Assembly (NCBI GenBank): GCA_016125005.1
Contig: WGMQ01000012.1
Coordinates: 81,895-145,894, forward strand
Direction of reading: 5' to 3'
DNA length: 64,000 nt
Origin: a bacterium
GTDB taxonomy: Bacteria > Sumerlaeota > Sumerlaeia > SLMS01
Below are positions 1 to 9,155 of this stretch, in pieces. The translations under genes were made by a program, and so were the position numbers. Numbering within the stretch: position 1 is the stretch's first letter; each line of letters starts with the position of its first letter. A model generated the notes under the pieces. That model was not told the DNA's origin. It saw nothing but the letters and a program-made list of their open reading frames with translations, and made no database searches.

Positions 1-2451
1 ATTGTCAGCTTCTTCCTCACGGAAGCGGGCAAGCAGCGGATGCCGTTTCTCTTCACGAGCATGATCCCGGCGGACGGCGGCGGCGTGGAGTTGATGGGGC
101 ACTGCACCGAGGAGGTGTCGCTCTCCGTCTACATCAAGCCGGTCGCCAAGATGGATGCGCTGGAAACGACCATCAAGATCATCAACGCCAGCCGCGCATT
201 CCAGATGCGTGTGACAATGGAAATGACGCTCACCGGCGAGGCAGAACCGCGCTGGATGATCCCTGGTTTCTTCTACGGCGAGAATCGTCCCGATGGCGCA
301 GCCCGTGTGTATCCCGCCTTTTCCGAGGTGAACCGCGATCCGAGGCGATTTGTCTCGAACCACTGGGCCTTCCGCTCGGACCGCGCCGCCGTGCCGGTGG
401 TTTGCGGGTGGACTTATGGATGCTTCGCTTGGGTGGCCACCGAGGGTCAGTTTGGACGCTCGCAGGAAGCCCCCGAGGGCGTGGGCCTTTCCGGTCTCCG
501 CTTCCAGTGCCAGGATGGTCAGCCGGTCCTCGGCGCGGACTTCCCCTATCAGGAAACTCCGGTCAAGTATTCATTCTGCCACGAAGACAAGAACGAGCCC
601 GAGGAAGTGTTCGTTTTCCTGCCGGAGAACACGCCCATGCGGGTGTCGGCGCTGGTTGGCTTTGGCGCGCCCATGATGGACGCCTACGCAGCGGTGCTAC
701 GCGGCTGGGAGGAGCGATACAAGGAACTGCACCCCGCTTCGTCCTACATTCCGCAAGAGTACGCGGAAAGCGTCGCGCATCTGGGATTGCTCCGCTGGCA
801 CTACGACGGGGGACACGGCGCGATCTACGAGACCACGTCCTTCGAACATCAGGTCGGGCGCCGCCGCACGGAGCGTGATCCGGCGATCATGCACGTGGGC
901 TGGATGGGCGGGACCTTGTCGGCGTTCACACTCCTGAAGGCGGGTCGCGATTCGGGGCACGCGGAGTCGGTAACGGCCGGCGTGGCGGTTATGAACAAGA
1001 TCACGGCGCAGCTCTCCCCCGCCGGCACGATCTTTCCTGCCTGGGCGGAAGAAACCGGTTGGGCGTGCAGCTACGGCCCAGAGGACGGCACGGCCCATTC
1101 GCGAACCATCGCCGAGGCGGTGACTTTCATCCTGCGATCCTTGGCGCTGGAACTGCGACACAATGCCTCGCACCCACAGTGGCTTGAGGCGGCCGTTCAG
1201 TCGCTCAACTACGCCGTCGGCGCCCAGCGCGAGGACGGTGCCTTTCCTGTTTACTACGATTTGGCGACGGGTCGACCCACGAACTACGAAGGAACGGGCG
1301 GCATTGCCTGGGTGGCCGCGATGGCGATCGGCGCGGCGATCCTGCACAAGCCCCATTACCTGGAAGTGGCGATTCGCGGAGCCGATTACTACTCGCGCCT
1401 TGTGACCAGCCATGAACTTTGGGGCGCCGCCGAGGATCAGGCCTTTGTCCCGACGTCCGACGACGCGCACTGGGCCCTGATCGGATATATGGCGCTGTAC
1501 GAGGCAGACCGGAATCTGAAGTGGTTGGCGCTGGCAAAACGCGCCGCCAACCTGGCGCTCAGCTGGCGATTCGCACACAATGTCGCGTTCGGCAATCACA
1601 CGCTGCTGGGCCGCTATGGACTCAGGACGGTCGGCGGGGACATCAACTCGGTCGCGACGCCGGTGCTGGGCGTCTACGGGCTTGTGAGCTACGTGGAAAT
1701 GCGCAAGTTGAGCGCGTTCCTTGGTGATCCTTACTATCAGCAAAAGGCTGACGAGGGGCGTGCCTTTGCGACGCAGATGGTGGCCTTGGACGATGGCCAT
1801 TGGAATGCGCGCGCGGGCATGGTGCTGGGAAACGTCCATCACACCGACTTCATGCAGCCGAAGGGCACCGTGGAGCCGATCAGCATGAGCCTCTCGGCCA
1901 GTCTGGTCAAGTATGCGGAATTGCACGCAAGGCAGTTGGATCTGGGCAAGGCGTTGCTGGCTCCTGTGACCGCCGCCGAGTTGGAAGCAGAGTACGAGAA
2001 GGCGCCGCGGGCCTATGCGGATTTCGCCCTTGAGGGACATGCGACCTCGTCGCTTGGCATGGGCATGCTCGGGGGAGGACTTGGCGCTTCACCGGTGGCC
2101 CCACCGGAAGAATCCTCCGCGGGCATCGCGAGTCTGCTGGGACTCGGATCGGGCGCCAATCCGCGGCAGAGCCGCACCTCGGGTGAGCAGAACCTTGGGC
2201 GGATTTTCCCGTCCGGGACCGACAACCCCGTCGCCGCGATGCTCGGGCTTGGCGATTCGTCCTCCCGCCGCACACCGCTCCCGACGCGGGGACAGCCGAA
2301 CCCGCGCGGTAATTCACGGGCCGAGCCCGATGCGCCTGTGCCGCCACCGGCGGCCACCCCGCAGCCTTTCCCCAACACCGCGTTCCCCAACATCCCGTCG
2401 GTGGACGAGGGGGGCGGCGACGACGTGGAAATCAAGTACAAGATATTCTGA
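1..2451 (+). CDS. Large alpha/alpha-toroid protein, 5' end outside window
   Basis: The reading frame is open from base 1 and codes for protein before the first ATG (position 40), so the gene probably starts upstream; 816 residues are visible. The N-terminal third is beta-rich. The middle (roughly residues 260-660) has repeated helical hairpins rich in Trp, Tyr and Gly, with stretches such as NYAVGAQREDGAFPVYYD and GRYGLRTVGGDINS, resembling six-hairpin glycosidase or other alpha/alpha-barrel folds. The last 130 residues are Pro/Gly/Ser-rich low complexity with two similar LLGLGSG and MLGLGDS pieces, ending in an acidic tail. I cannot name a substrate or catalytic residues. Carbohydrate processing is only a fold-based guess. 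Confidence 0.7.
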   Translation: MVSFFLTEAGKQRMPFLFTSMIPADGGGVELMGHCTEEVSLSVYIKPVAKMDALETTIKIINASRAFQMRVTMEMTLTGEAEPRWMIPGFFYGENRPDGAARVYPAFSEVNRDPRRFVSNHWAFRSDRAAVPVVCGWTYGCFAWVATEGQFGRSQEAPEGVGLSGLRFQCQDGQPVLGADFPYQETPVKYSFCHEDKNEPEEVFVFLPENTPMRVSALVGFGAPMMDAYAAVLRGWEERYKELHPASSYIPQEYAESVAHLGLLRWHYDGGHGAIYETTSFEHQVGRRRTERDPAIMHVGWMGGTLSAFTLLKAGRDSGHAESVTAGVAVMNKITAQLSPAGTIFPAWAEETGWACSYGPEDGTAHSRTIAEAVTFILRSLALELRHNASHPQWLEAAVQSLNYAVGAQREDGAFPVYYDLATGRPTNYEGTGGIAWVAAMAIGAAILHKPHYLEVAIRGADYYSRLVTSHELWGAAEDQAFVPTSDDAHWALIGYMALYEADRNLKWLALAKRAANLALSWRFAHNVAFGNHTLLGRYGLRTVGGDINSVATPVLGVYGLVSYVEMRKLSAFLGDPYYQQKADEGRAFATQMVALDDGHWNARAGMVLGNVHHTDFMQPKGTVEPISMSLSASLVKYAELHARQLDLGKALLAPVTAAELEAEYEKAPRAYADFALEGHATSSLGMGMLGGGLGASPVAPPEESSAGIASLLGLGSGANPRQSRTSGEQNLGRIFPSGTDNPVAAMLGLGDSSSRRTPLPTRGQPNPRGNSRAEPDAPVPPPAATPQPFPNTAFPNIPSVDEGGGDDVEIKYKIF

Positions 2452-2611
2452 CCGCAGGCCCCTTTTGGCAAACCGCGGTGGTTCTCATCCAGTCCCATTC
2501 ACACGGATGGGATGTGGTCCCGCTCGGCACACGCAGAAACGGTATGATGTTTGTTTCCGAAGTGACGAAGGGTGCTCCGCCCAAGCCCTGTCCGATTGGA
2601 GTTTCGAAACG

Positions 2612-4135
2612 ATGATCCGCAGCCGTCTCGCCCTCGTACTGCTCTGTGCCGGCATTCTTTCTGTCGGCGGGAATCTTCCGGGACAATCAGCCCAAACGTC
2701 GCTGGACGCGCGCACTTATATTGAGGTCGCGCACCGGGTCCTGCCGGGAGTGGTCAACATCTCCATCGAGGCCCGAGATGTCCCAAAGACCGCTGGCCCT
2801 CCCGTGGACAACTTCGACGACATGATCCGGTTCTATCAGGACCAGCGCGGCCTGGGACGCTCCCTTGGTCTTTCGTCGGGCTCGGGCGTCCTGACCCGCA
2901 CTGAGTCGGGCAAAGGTTACGTGGTGACCAACAATCACGTCGTGGATTCCCACAGTGACGAGACCCAGATTCGCCTGACCTTTCATACGCTCACCCCGGG
3001 CACGACGGACTACAGCAACACGACCGAGATCGTCGGCGATCAGGTGCGCATCCTCGGCAAGGACAAGCTCAGCGATCTGGCGGTGATCGAGTTCGACATG
3101 CCGGAGGATTTCAAGCCGACGGTGGTCGAATGGGGGGACTCAGACGCGGCGGAGATTGGGGAGAACGTCGTGGCTCTCGGCAACCCACTTGAACTGAACC
3201 ATACGGTCACCACCGGGATCATCTCGGGCAAGTCCCGCTATCTGGGTCAGCAGATTTCCCTGGAGAAGTTGCTCCAGACCAACGCCGTGATTCAGCCGGG
3301 CAACAGCGGCGGACCTCTTGTGAATCTGGATGGCAAAATCCTCGGCATCAACAACGCGATCGCCAGCCGCAACGGACTCTGGCAGGGGACGAGCTTTGCC
3401 ATCCCCAGCAACGATGCCAAGCGAATCACCGACGCGCTGATCGAGCGGGGCCGCGTCAGCAGAGGCTATCTGGGTGTGACGATGAAGGATGTCTACATGG
3501 TCCCCCCCGAGGAACTGGCCAAATACGAGATCCAGCGTGACCAGGGTGGTGTCTATATCTGGACCGTCGTGCGTAACAGCCCCGCCGACATCGCTGGTGT
3601 GCACACGAAGGACATCGTCGTCGCGATCGACGGCGAGGTGGTCCGTAGCTCCGACGAGATGCTCCAGTCGATTGCTCGGAAGGCGGTGGACAGTTCGGTC
3701 ACGGTCAAGCTGTTGCGTCTGAATGAAGAAGAGAAGCCCATGACGTTGACCGTGACGGCACGGCTGGGCGAGCGCCCGGCCGAAGAAATCATCACGGAAA
3801 TGCACCGGGACGAGCAGAACTCCAACGAGATGATTCCCAAGATCCAGATTGATCCGTCGGCGCCGGTGTCGCGGAAGGACCTGGGGCTGGCACTCGACGA
3901 TTGGTATGACGACAAGACGAAGGAAGCGGGGCTGGAGGTCAAATCCGTGGCGCCCGGATCACCGGCCGACGGTGCCGGGCTGGAAGTTGGCGACGTGATC
4001 ACGTCGGTGGCGGGTCGTCCGGTTCGTAGTCTCGGTGACTTCCGCGCCGCGCTTTCGGCCCTCGGCACCACCGTAGACGTGCAGGTCATGGTCAAGCGGC
4101 AGGGAGTCCAGCTCCCTGTCATCGTCAAGCAGTGA
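2612..4135 (+). CDS. HtrA/DegP-type serine protease with two PDZ domains
   Basis: 507 residues. An N-terminal hydrophobic signal segment (ALVLLCAGILSVGG) suggests export to the periplasm. The trypsin-like domain carries the triad His109 (TNNHVVD), Asp155 (SDLAVIEFD) and Ser232 (QPGNSGGPL). Two PDZ domains follow, the first after RGYLGVTMKDV and the second near SPADGAGLEVGDVITSVAG. The first PDZ is preceded by a longer than usual insert (MVPPEELAKYEIQ). The frame is open further upstream into the preceding gene, but the ATG at 2612 has GGAG ten bases before it and begins a signal peptide, so it is the likely start. Family role: degradation and quality control of misfolded envelope proteins. 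It lies 31 bases before moxR and may lead that operon. Confidence 0.93.
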   Translation: MIRSRLALVLLCAGILSVGGNLPGQSAQTSLDARTYIEVAHRVLPGVVNISIEARDVPKTAGPPVDNFDDMIRFYQDQRGLGRSLGLSSGSGVLTRTESGKGYVVTNNHVVDSHSDETQIRLTFHTLTPGTTDYSNTTEIVGDQVRILGKDKLSDLAVIEFDMPEDFKPTVVEWGDSDAAEIGENVVALGNPLELNHTVTTGIISGKSRYLGQQISLEKLLQTNAVIQPGNSGGPLVNLDGKILGINNAIASRNGLWQGTSFAIPSNDAKRITDALIERGRVSRGYLGVTMKDVYMVPPEELAKYEIQRDQGGVYIWTVVRNSPADIAGVHTKDIVVAIDGEVVRSSDEMLQSIARKAVDSSVTVKLLRLNEEEKPMTLTVTARLGERPAEEIITEMHRDEQNSNEMIPKIQIDPSAPVSRKDLGLALDDWYDDKTKEAGLEVKSVAPGSPADGAGLEVGDVITSVAGRPVRSLGDFRAALSALGTTVDVQVMVKRQGVQLPVIVKQ

Positions 4136-4166
4136 CACTCTACCATCACAGGATGAAGAACGCATC

Positions 4167-5201
4167 ATGAGCGTTGATATCGCACAGATCACCCAGGAAG
4201 TCGAGACGCACAGTGCCCTTGTGGAGCAGCTGGCGACCGAAATGGCGAAGGTTGTGGTGGGACAGCGCGCCATGGTTGATCGACTGATCATCGGCCTGCT
4301 GGCCAACAGCCACGTTTTGCTGGAGGGTGTCCCGGGCCTGGCGAAGACGCTGACCTGCAAGACGCTCGCGACCTGTATAGACGCGAAGTTTTCCCGCATC
4401 CAGTTCACGCCGGACCTTCTGCCAGCAGACTTGATCGGCACACTGATTTACAACCAGAAGGAGCAGAGCTTCGAGCCCCGCCTCGGCCCGATCTTCTCCA
4501 ACATCGTGCTGGCGGACGAAATCAACCGCGCACCTGCCAAGGTCCAGTCAGCCCTCCTCGAATGCATGCAGGAGCGCCAGGTCACCATCGGTGATCGCAC
4601 CTATCCGCTGGAGGACCCCTTCATGGTCCTCGCCACCCAGAATCCCATCGAGCAGGAAGGCACTTATCCGCTCCCCGAGGCACAGGTCGACCGCTTCCTA
4701 TTCAAGCTCCAGATCAATTACCCTTCGCGTACCGAGGAGGCAGGCATCCTGGAGACGATGACCTCGGTGGCGAACCCGGGAGGTGCCTTCGGGACCCTGC
4801 CCAAGCCCCAGCCGGTGATCTCTCCCGATCGCGTCCGTGCGGCGCGCAAGGTGATCGACGGGATATACATCGACGAGAAGGTGAAGGCCTACATTCTGGA
4901 CCTGGTTTCTGCGACCCGCTACCCGGACCAGTTCAAGCTGACCTTCAAGTCGAAGGATGGTCGGAAGCTGGATCAGGTCATCCAGATGGGCGCCAGCCCA
5001 CGCGCCTCCATCGCATTGGTGATCGCAGCCAAGGCCCATGCCTTCCTGCGTCACCGCGGCCACGTCACACCGGACGACGTGAAGGCCATCGGCCCGGACG
5101 TGCTTCGCCACCGCATCATGACCACCTTCGAGGCTGAGGCCGAAGAGCTGACGCATGACATGGTGGTTCGTCAGATTTTCGACCAGGTCCAGGTGCCGTA
5201 A
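4167..5201 (+). CDS. MoxR-family AAA+ ATPase
   Basis: 344 residues. Walker A GVPGLAKT follows LLE near residue 55 and Walker B VLADEINRAP is near residue 115. The conserved ATQNPIEQEGTYPLPEAQVDRF block is split over residues near 155, and the C-terminal AAA lid has the expected RASIAL motif. MoxR ATPases act as chaperones that activate VWA-domain partners. The next genes (DUF58, then two VWA proteins) are the usual partners, which supports this assignment. A GTATAGAC octamer lies at 4375-4382 and supplies an ATA isoleucine codon (TCIDA). Confidence 0.95.
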   Translation: MSVDIAQITQEVETHSALVEQLATEMAKVVVGQRAMVDRLIIGLLANSHVLLEGVPGLAKTLTCKTLATCIDAKFSRIQFTPDLLPADLIGTLIYNQKEQSFEPRLGPIFSNIVLADEINRAPAKVQSALLECMQERQVTIGDRTYPLEDPFMVLATQNPIEQEGTYPLPEAQVDRFLFKLQINYPSRTEEAGILETMTSVANPGGAFGTLPKPQPVISPDRVRAARKVIDGIYIDEKVKAYILDLVSATRYPDQFKLTFKSKDGRKLDQVIQMGASPRASIALVIAAKAHAFLRHRGHVTPDDVKAIGPDVLRHRIMTTFEAEAEELTHDMVVRQIFDQVQVP

Positions 5202-5210
5202 CGCCCGATC

Positions 5211-6098
5211 ATGCCTATCCCCGAACTGTTGGAAGACTCCGCAGACGTCCGTCGGCTCGAAATCATGACCCGGCGCATCGTCAACAACGTGATGGCCGGT
5301 GAGTATCACTCGGCCTTCAAGGGGCAGGGCATGGAGTTCAACGAGGTGAAGGAATACAGCCCGGGGGACGATGTGCGCACCATCGACTGGAACGTGACTG
5401 CGCGTACCGGCGAACCCTTCGTGAAGCGCTACATCGAGCAGCGCGAACTGACGGTGATCTTCGCGGTGGACATCTCGGGGTCGCAACTCTTCGGCTCGCG
5501 CAAGCGCCGCAAGCGTTCCCTCGCGGCAATCATTACTGCGGTGCTGGCCTTCTCCGCCATTCGCAACAACGACCGCGTGGGGCTGATGCTTTTCTCCGAC
5601 AAGGTCGAGTGCTACGTGCCGCCGAAGAAGGGTCGCAAGCATGCGCTCCGCGTGGTGCGCGACTTGATTCGCACGCCGGAGAGCCGCGGCACGGACATCA
5701 CGCTGGCGCTGCAGACGCTCAACAAGCTCCAGCGTCGCAAGTCCATCGTCTTCCTTCTCTCTGACTTCCAGCAGCCCGACATCCGGCGCGCGCTTTCCGT
5801 CACGCGCTCGCGCCACGACCTAATTGCCATTTCCATCACGGATCCGCGAGAGATCGAGATTCCCTCCGTGGGCCTGCTGACGCTTGAGGATGCGGAGACG
5901 GGGGAGCATCACGTCATCGATACGTCGAGCCGCCGGGTTCGCGAGGAGTTGCAGGCGCGGCTGAAGGCCCGCCGTGAGGAAGCCAAGCGCCTCCTCAGTT
6001 CGCTCAAGATCGATCACATTGAGTTGCGTACCGACCAGGACTTCGCCTCGCCGATCATTAGCTTCTTCACGACGCGCATTCGGAGGAAAGGCGGATGA
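5211..6098 (+). CDS. DUF58 domain protein of the Bat operon
   Basis: 295 residues, no membrane segment. It has the DUF58 signature KEYSPGDDVRTIDWNVTARTG followed by a VWA-like core (VIFAVDISGSQLFGS) with a DxSxS metal site. It starts 9 bases after moxR. DUF58 proteins are consistently encoded next to MoxR ATPases and are thought to be their substrates or adaptors. The stop codon overlaps the next start by four bases. A second, membrane-anchored DUF58 protein occurs at 18570-19793. Confidence 0.92.
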   Translation: MPIPELLEDSADVRRLEIMTRRIVNNVMAGEYHSAFKGQGMEFNEVKEYSPGDDVRTIDWNVTARTGEPFVKRYIEQRELTVIFAVDISGSQLFGSRKRRKRSLAAIITAVLAFSAIRNNDRVGLMLFSDKVECYVPPKKGRKHALRVVRDLIRTPESRGTDITLALQTLNKLQRRKSIVFLLSDFQQPDIRRALSVTRSRHDLIAISITDPREIEIPSVGLLTLEDAETGEHHVIDTSSRRVREELQARLKARREEAKRLLSSLKIDHIELRTDQDFASPIISFFTTRIRRKGG

Positions 6099-7123
6099 TG
6101 AAGCGCCTCTCCCTTTCACTCTTCCTTCTCGCCGCGTTGCTGATCTTCGCGGGCACACTCGCGGCCCAGACGCCGGCAGGCGAGGATGAGATGGATTCGC
6201 TCGCGACCGGACCAGTGGCGGAAACACCGCGCGAGTTGCAGGCCGAGTTCATCGTCCCGAGCACTCCCGTGGAGGTCGGCGTGCCCTTCCCGATCCGAGT
6301 GAAGGTGCTGATCCCGGGCGATTTCGAGAAACTGATCCTCACTCAGGACAAGTTTGGCGTCGCGTATCTCGTCGGCGAGGAGTTCCGCCCCATCGGGAAC
6401 AACGAGTTCGTCGCCTCGTATCGTGTGCGGAAGCCGGGCGACCACACTTTCAACCCGCAGGTGTTCGGGAAGACAGCGGGTAGCGAAGAGGCCATTCGCC
6501 TCTCCTCGGCGCCGTTCAAGCTCACGGTGAAGGAACCGGCCGCGGAAGCGTCGACTTCGAGTCACGGTTTCCCCGATGTGCGTGCGATCCCGTTCGACTA
6601 CACGTGGCGGAACGTAGTGTTGGGTGCCGCGTCCGTGCTGCTCCTCATCGTGCTGGTGATTCTCGGTTTCGTGGTGGCGGCGATCCTGCGCAAGCGGGCC
6701 TCGAATGTTCCACCGATCACGGTGCGCCCGCCGATCGAGCTCGCACTGGAGGAAGTGAAACTGCTGTCTTCTCTGGAGATTTTCCTGGTGCGTGGCTCCG
6801 ACGCTCATTACACGGCTCTTTCAATGGCGCTTCGCCGTTATCTTGAGGGACAGTTTGGCGTGCCCGCCGCGGAGATGACAGAGGACGAGGTGATCGATTT
6901 CATTCGTAGGAACCTGGACACGGCCAACCAGGCTGCTGTGCTGAACCAGGTGCTCACGCGCAGCTCGCTTGCCAAGTTCGCGCGGCAGCCGATTTCCCGG
7001 GAGATCGCAGGCGAGGACTGCGATGCATCGCTCAAGTTCCTCCAGCGCGAGCAACAACGGCTTGAGGCGGCCGACGCCGCGCGGCGTGCGCGCGAGGCGC
7101 AGGCAGATCGGTCGGCCGCATGA
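6095..7123 (+). CDS. Bat-operon membrane protein, DUF4381-like
   Basis: 342 residues. Signal peptide (SLFLLAALLIFAGTLAAQ), an extracytoplasmic beta-rich domain of about 140 residues, one membrane segment near residues 168-195 (VVLGAASVLLLIVLVILGFVVAAIL), then a helical cytoplasmic part. The C-terminal part (LEGQFGVPAAEMTEDEVIDF) resembles the tail of BatD- or DUF4381-type proteins that occupy this slot between DUF58 and the VWA genes. Two start codons are possible (6095 or 6098). The family assignment comes mainly from topology and position. Confidence 0.7.
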   Translation: MMKRLSLSLFLLAALLIFAGTLAAQTPAGEDEMDSLATGPVAETPRELQAEFIVPSTPVEVGVPFPIRVKVLIPGDFEKLILTQDKFGVAYLVGEEFRPIGNNEFVASYRVRKPGDHTFNPQVFGKTAGSEEAIRLSSAPFKLTVKEPAAEASTSSHGFPDVRAIPFDYTWRNVVLGAASVLLLIVLVILGFVVAAILRKRASNVPPITVRPPIELALEEVKLLSSLEIFLVRGSDAHYTALSMALRRYLEGQFGVPAAEMTEDEVIDFIRRNLDTANQAAVLNQVLTRSSLAKFARQPISREIAGEDCDASLKFLQREQQRLEAADAARRAREAQADRSAA

Positions 7124-8118
7124 GCAACCTGATCAACCATTTCGCCCATCCGTGGATGCTCCTGGCACTGGTACTTGTGCCGTTGCTACTCATCCTGCAG
7201 CGCCGCAGCGAGCGGAACGCACCATCGGTGCTGTATAGCGATCTATCCATGGCCCGCGGTCTGCCGAGGAGCGCGCGACAACGCTTCCTTGCAATGGTGC
7301 CGTATAGCAGGGCACTGGTGCTGACGCTCGGAATCGTGGCCTTGGCACGGCCCCAGTACGGAAACCTGGAAATGAAGACGAGCGCGCTTGGCGTGGACAT
7401 CGCGCTGGTGCTCGACGTCTCGGGCTCGATGATGGAGGACGACTACGTTCCGAATCGCCTGGAGGCCGCGAAGGCCGCAGCCCAGGCATTCGTGAAGGCC
7501 CGCGCCACGGACCGCGTGAGCGTGATCGTGTTCGCCACTTCGGCGGCGCTCCTTTGCCCGCCGACACTGGACATGGCCGCGGCCGAGCAGTTCATCGGCT
7601 CGATTCACCGCGACATGATCGCAAACGGATCGACGGCCGTGGGCGACGGCCTGGGGTTGGCGGTTAGCAAGCTGAAGGACTCCAAGGCGAAGTCGCGCGT
7701 GGCGATCGTCCTGACGGACGGCGATAGCAACTCGGGGCGCCTCACGCCGGAGCAGGCGGCAGAGACAGCCGAGGCTCTCAAGGTTCGTGTCTATACAATC
7801 GGCCTCACGCGAGGCAACTCTTCCGCGCCCCAGATGGGATTGCTCGGCGGTCCCATGTTCGCACCTCCCTCCGCGGGCTTCAACGAAGAGCTGCTCAAGA
7901 ACATCGCCGAGCGCACCGGTGGAAAGTACTTCCGCGCCAACAATGAGCGCAGCCTCAGGCAGATCTACCAGGAGATCGATGCCCTCGAGAAAACAGAGAT
8001 CGAAGTGAAGCAGACAGCCGACTATGATGAGCGGTTCTTCTACTTCTGGCTTCCGGCGCTTGCGCTGCTGGGCCTTGAATTCCTGCTGAAGGCCTTCTGG
8101 CTGAGGAGGCTTCCGTAA
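7120..8118 (+). CDS. batA: BatA-like VWA-domain membrane protein
   Basis: 332 residues with two N-terminal membrane helices (near residues 12-28 and 58-75), a von Willebrand A domain and a final membrane helix (FFYFWLPALALLGLEFLL). The MIDAS motif is DVSGSM near residue 106 and the domain continues through VLTDGDSNSGRLTPEQAAE. It overlaps the preceding gene by four bases and touches the next (TAATG). In Bacteroides the Bat proteins are linked to aerotolerance, but the mechanism is unresolved. It contains two dispersed-motif copies: GTATAGCGATCTATCC at 7233-7248 and GTCTATAC at 7789-7796. Confidence 0.92.
   Translation: MSNLINHFAHPWMLLALVLVPLLLILQRRSERNAPSVLYSDLSMARGLPRSARQRFLAMVPYSRALVLTLGIVALARPQYGNLEMKTSALGVDIALVLDVSGSMMEDDYVPNRLEAAKAAAQAFVKARATDRVSVIVFATSAALLCPPTLDMAAAEQFIGSIHRDMIANGSTAVGDGLGLAVSKLKDSKAKSRVAIVLTDGDSNSGRLTPEQAAETAEALKVRVYTIGLTRGNSSAPQMGLLGGPMFAPPSAGFNEELLKNIAERTGGKYFRANNERSLRQIYQEIDALEKTEIEVKQTADYDERFFYFWLPALALLGLEFLLKAFWLRRLP
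7233..7248 (+). repeat. 16-base motif GTATAGNNATCTATCC, copy 1 (batA)
   Basis: GTATAGCGATCTATCC inside batA, in the codon register TAT-AGC-GAT-CTA-TCC. It shares 14 fixed bases with three other sites. Confidence 0.8.
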
Positions 8119-9155
8119 TGGGATTCATTCATCCGGAAATGTTCTGGGCGTTGGCAGCGATTGTGCCGATCCTGATCGCCTGGTCCTTCGCGAAGCGCTG
8201 GCGTCAGCGGCGCCTCGGTCAATTCGTCGTCCCCGAAAACTGGTCGGATCTTGCAGCAACCGTGTCGAGCCGCGCCCGCTTCCACAAAGGTGCCCTGGTC
8301 ATTCTGGCGCTGGTGCTCTCGGTGGTGGCCGCGGCGCGTCCGTGGTACGGCACCCGGGAGAAAGAACTCCGTCAGCGAGGCGTCAACCTGATCGTCGCCG
8401 TGGACATCAGTCTCTCGATGGCGGCGCGTGACGTGGGTTCGATGAACGTCAACGGCAAGACCGAGATGGCGACGCGGCTCACCTATGCTTCCTCGCTGGT
8501 GCGACAGATTCTTGTCGAGGTACCGGGGCACCGTGTCGGCGTCATGCCTTTCGCAGGCGAGGCGTTCCTCCAGTGCCCGCTGACCAGCGACTATGGCGTG
8601 GTGATGGACGTGGTTAATGACCTGGGCTTCGACCTGCTCGACGCTCCGGGGAGCGATTTCCGCGATTTGGTGAAGAAGGCCGGTGAGGCCTTCAAACGGT
8701 CCGGAGATGGCCGCCGTGTGCTGCTGATCGTCTCCGATGGCGAGGATCATTCCGAAAAGATTCGCGAAGCCATCGCCGCGGCGAAGGAATACGACATGCA
8801 GATTTACGCGCTTGGTGTCGGTTCGCGCGATGGCGCGCCGCTGGTGCGTCCGGATGGCACCTACGTGGAGGACGAGCAGGGAATCAAGGTGATCTCGAAG
8901 CTGGGCGATGGCGTGTTGCGGGAACTGGCGAATGGCACAGGTGGCAAAGCCTACGTGGCACCGGTCGGCAGCCGACTCGATCCGGGCCCGGTCATCAATG
9001 ACCTCAACACAATCGCGCGGGACGATCTCGGCAAGGACAAGCGCGTGGTGCGTCAGGAACGCTACCAGTGGCCCTTGGCACTCGCCCTGCTCTGCCTTGC
9101 ACTCGAGGCGGTCATCGGCGAACGTCGTCGCCAGCCTGCAAGGAAGGTGTCCTGA
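8118..9155 (+). CDS. batB: BatB-like VWA-domain membrane protein
   Basis: 345 residues, the second VWA protein of the operon, with the same layout as its neighbour: an N-terminal helix, a second helix (GALVILALVLSVVAA), a VWA domain and a final helix (PLALALLCLALEAVIG). The MIDAS motif is DISLSM, followed by LIVSDGEDHSEK. It starts on the last base of the batA stop codon, and its own stop shares a base with the batC start, which implies translational coupling. Paired VWA proteins are expected to interact with the upstream MoxR and DUF58 proteins. Confidence 0.92.
   Translation: MGFIHPEMFWALAAIVPILIAWSFAKRWRQRRLGQFVVPENWSDLAATVSSRARFHKGALVILALVLSVVAAARPWYGTREKELRQRGVNLIVAVDISLSMAARDVGSMNVNGKTEMATRLTYASSLVRQILVEVPGHRVGVMPFAGEAFLQCPLTSDYGVVMDVVNDLGFDLLDAPGSDFRDLVKKAGEAFKRSGDGRRVLLIVSDGEDHSEKIREAIAAAKEYDMQIYALGVGSRDGAPLVRPDGTYVEDEQGIKVISKLGDGVLRELANGTGGKAYVAPVGSRLDPGPVINDLNTIARDDLGKDKRVVRQERYQWPLALALLCLALEAVIGERRRQPARKVS

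Noticed and set aside
697..2040. Long open frame on the minus strand opposite the first gene (447 codons)
   Set aside because: It is Arg/His-rich with no family features, as expected of an antisense shadow in GC-rich coding DNA. The plus-strand frame has clear protein character.
4698..5816. 372-codon minus-strand frame opposite moxR and DUF58
   Set aside because: It spans two well-identified genes on the other strand and has shadow-type composition.
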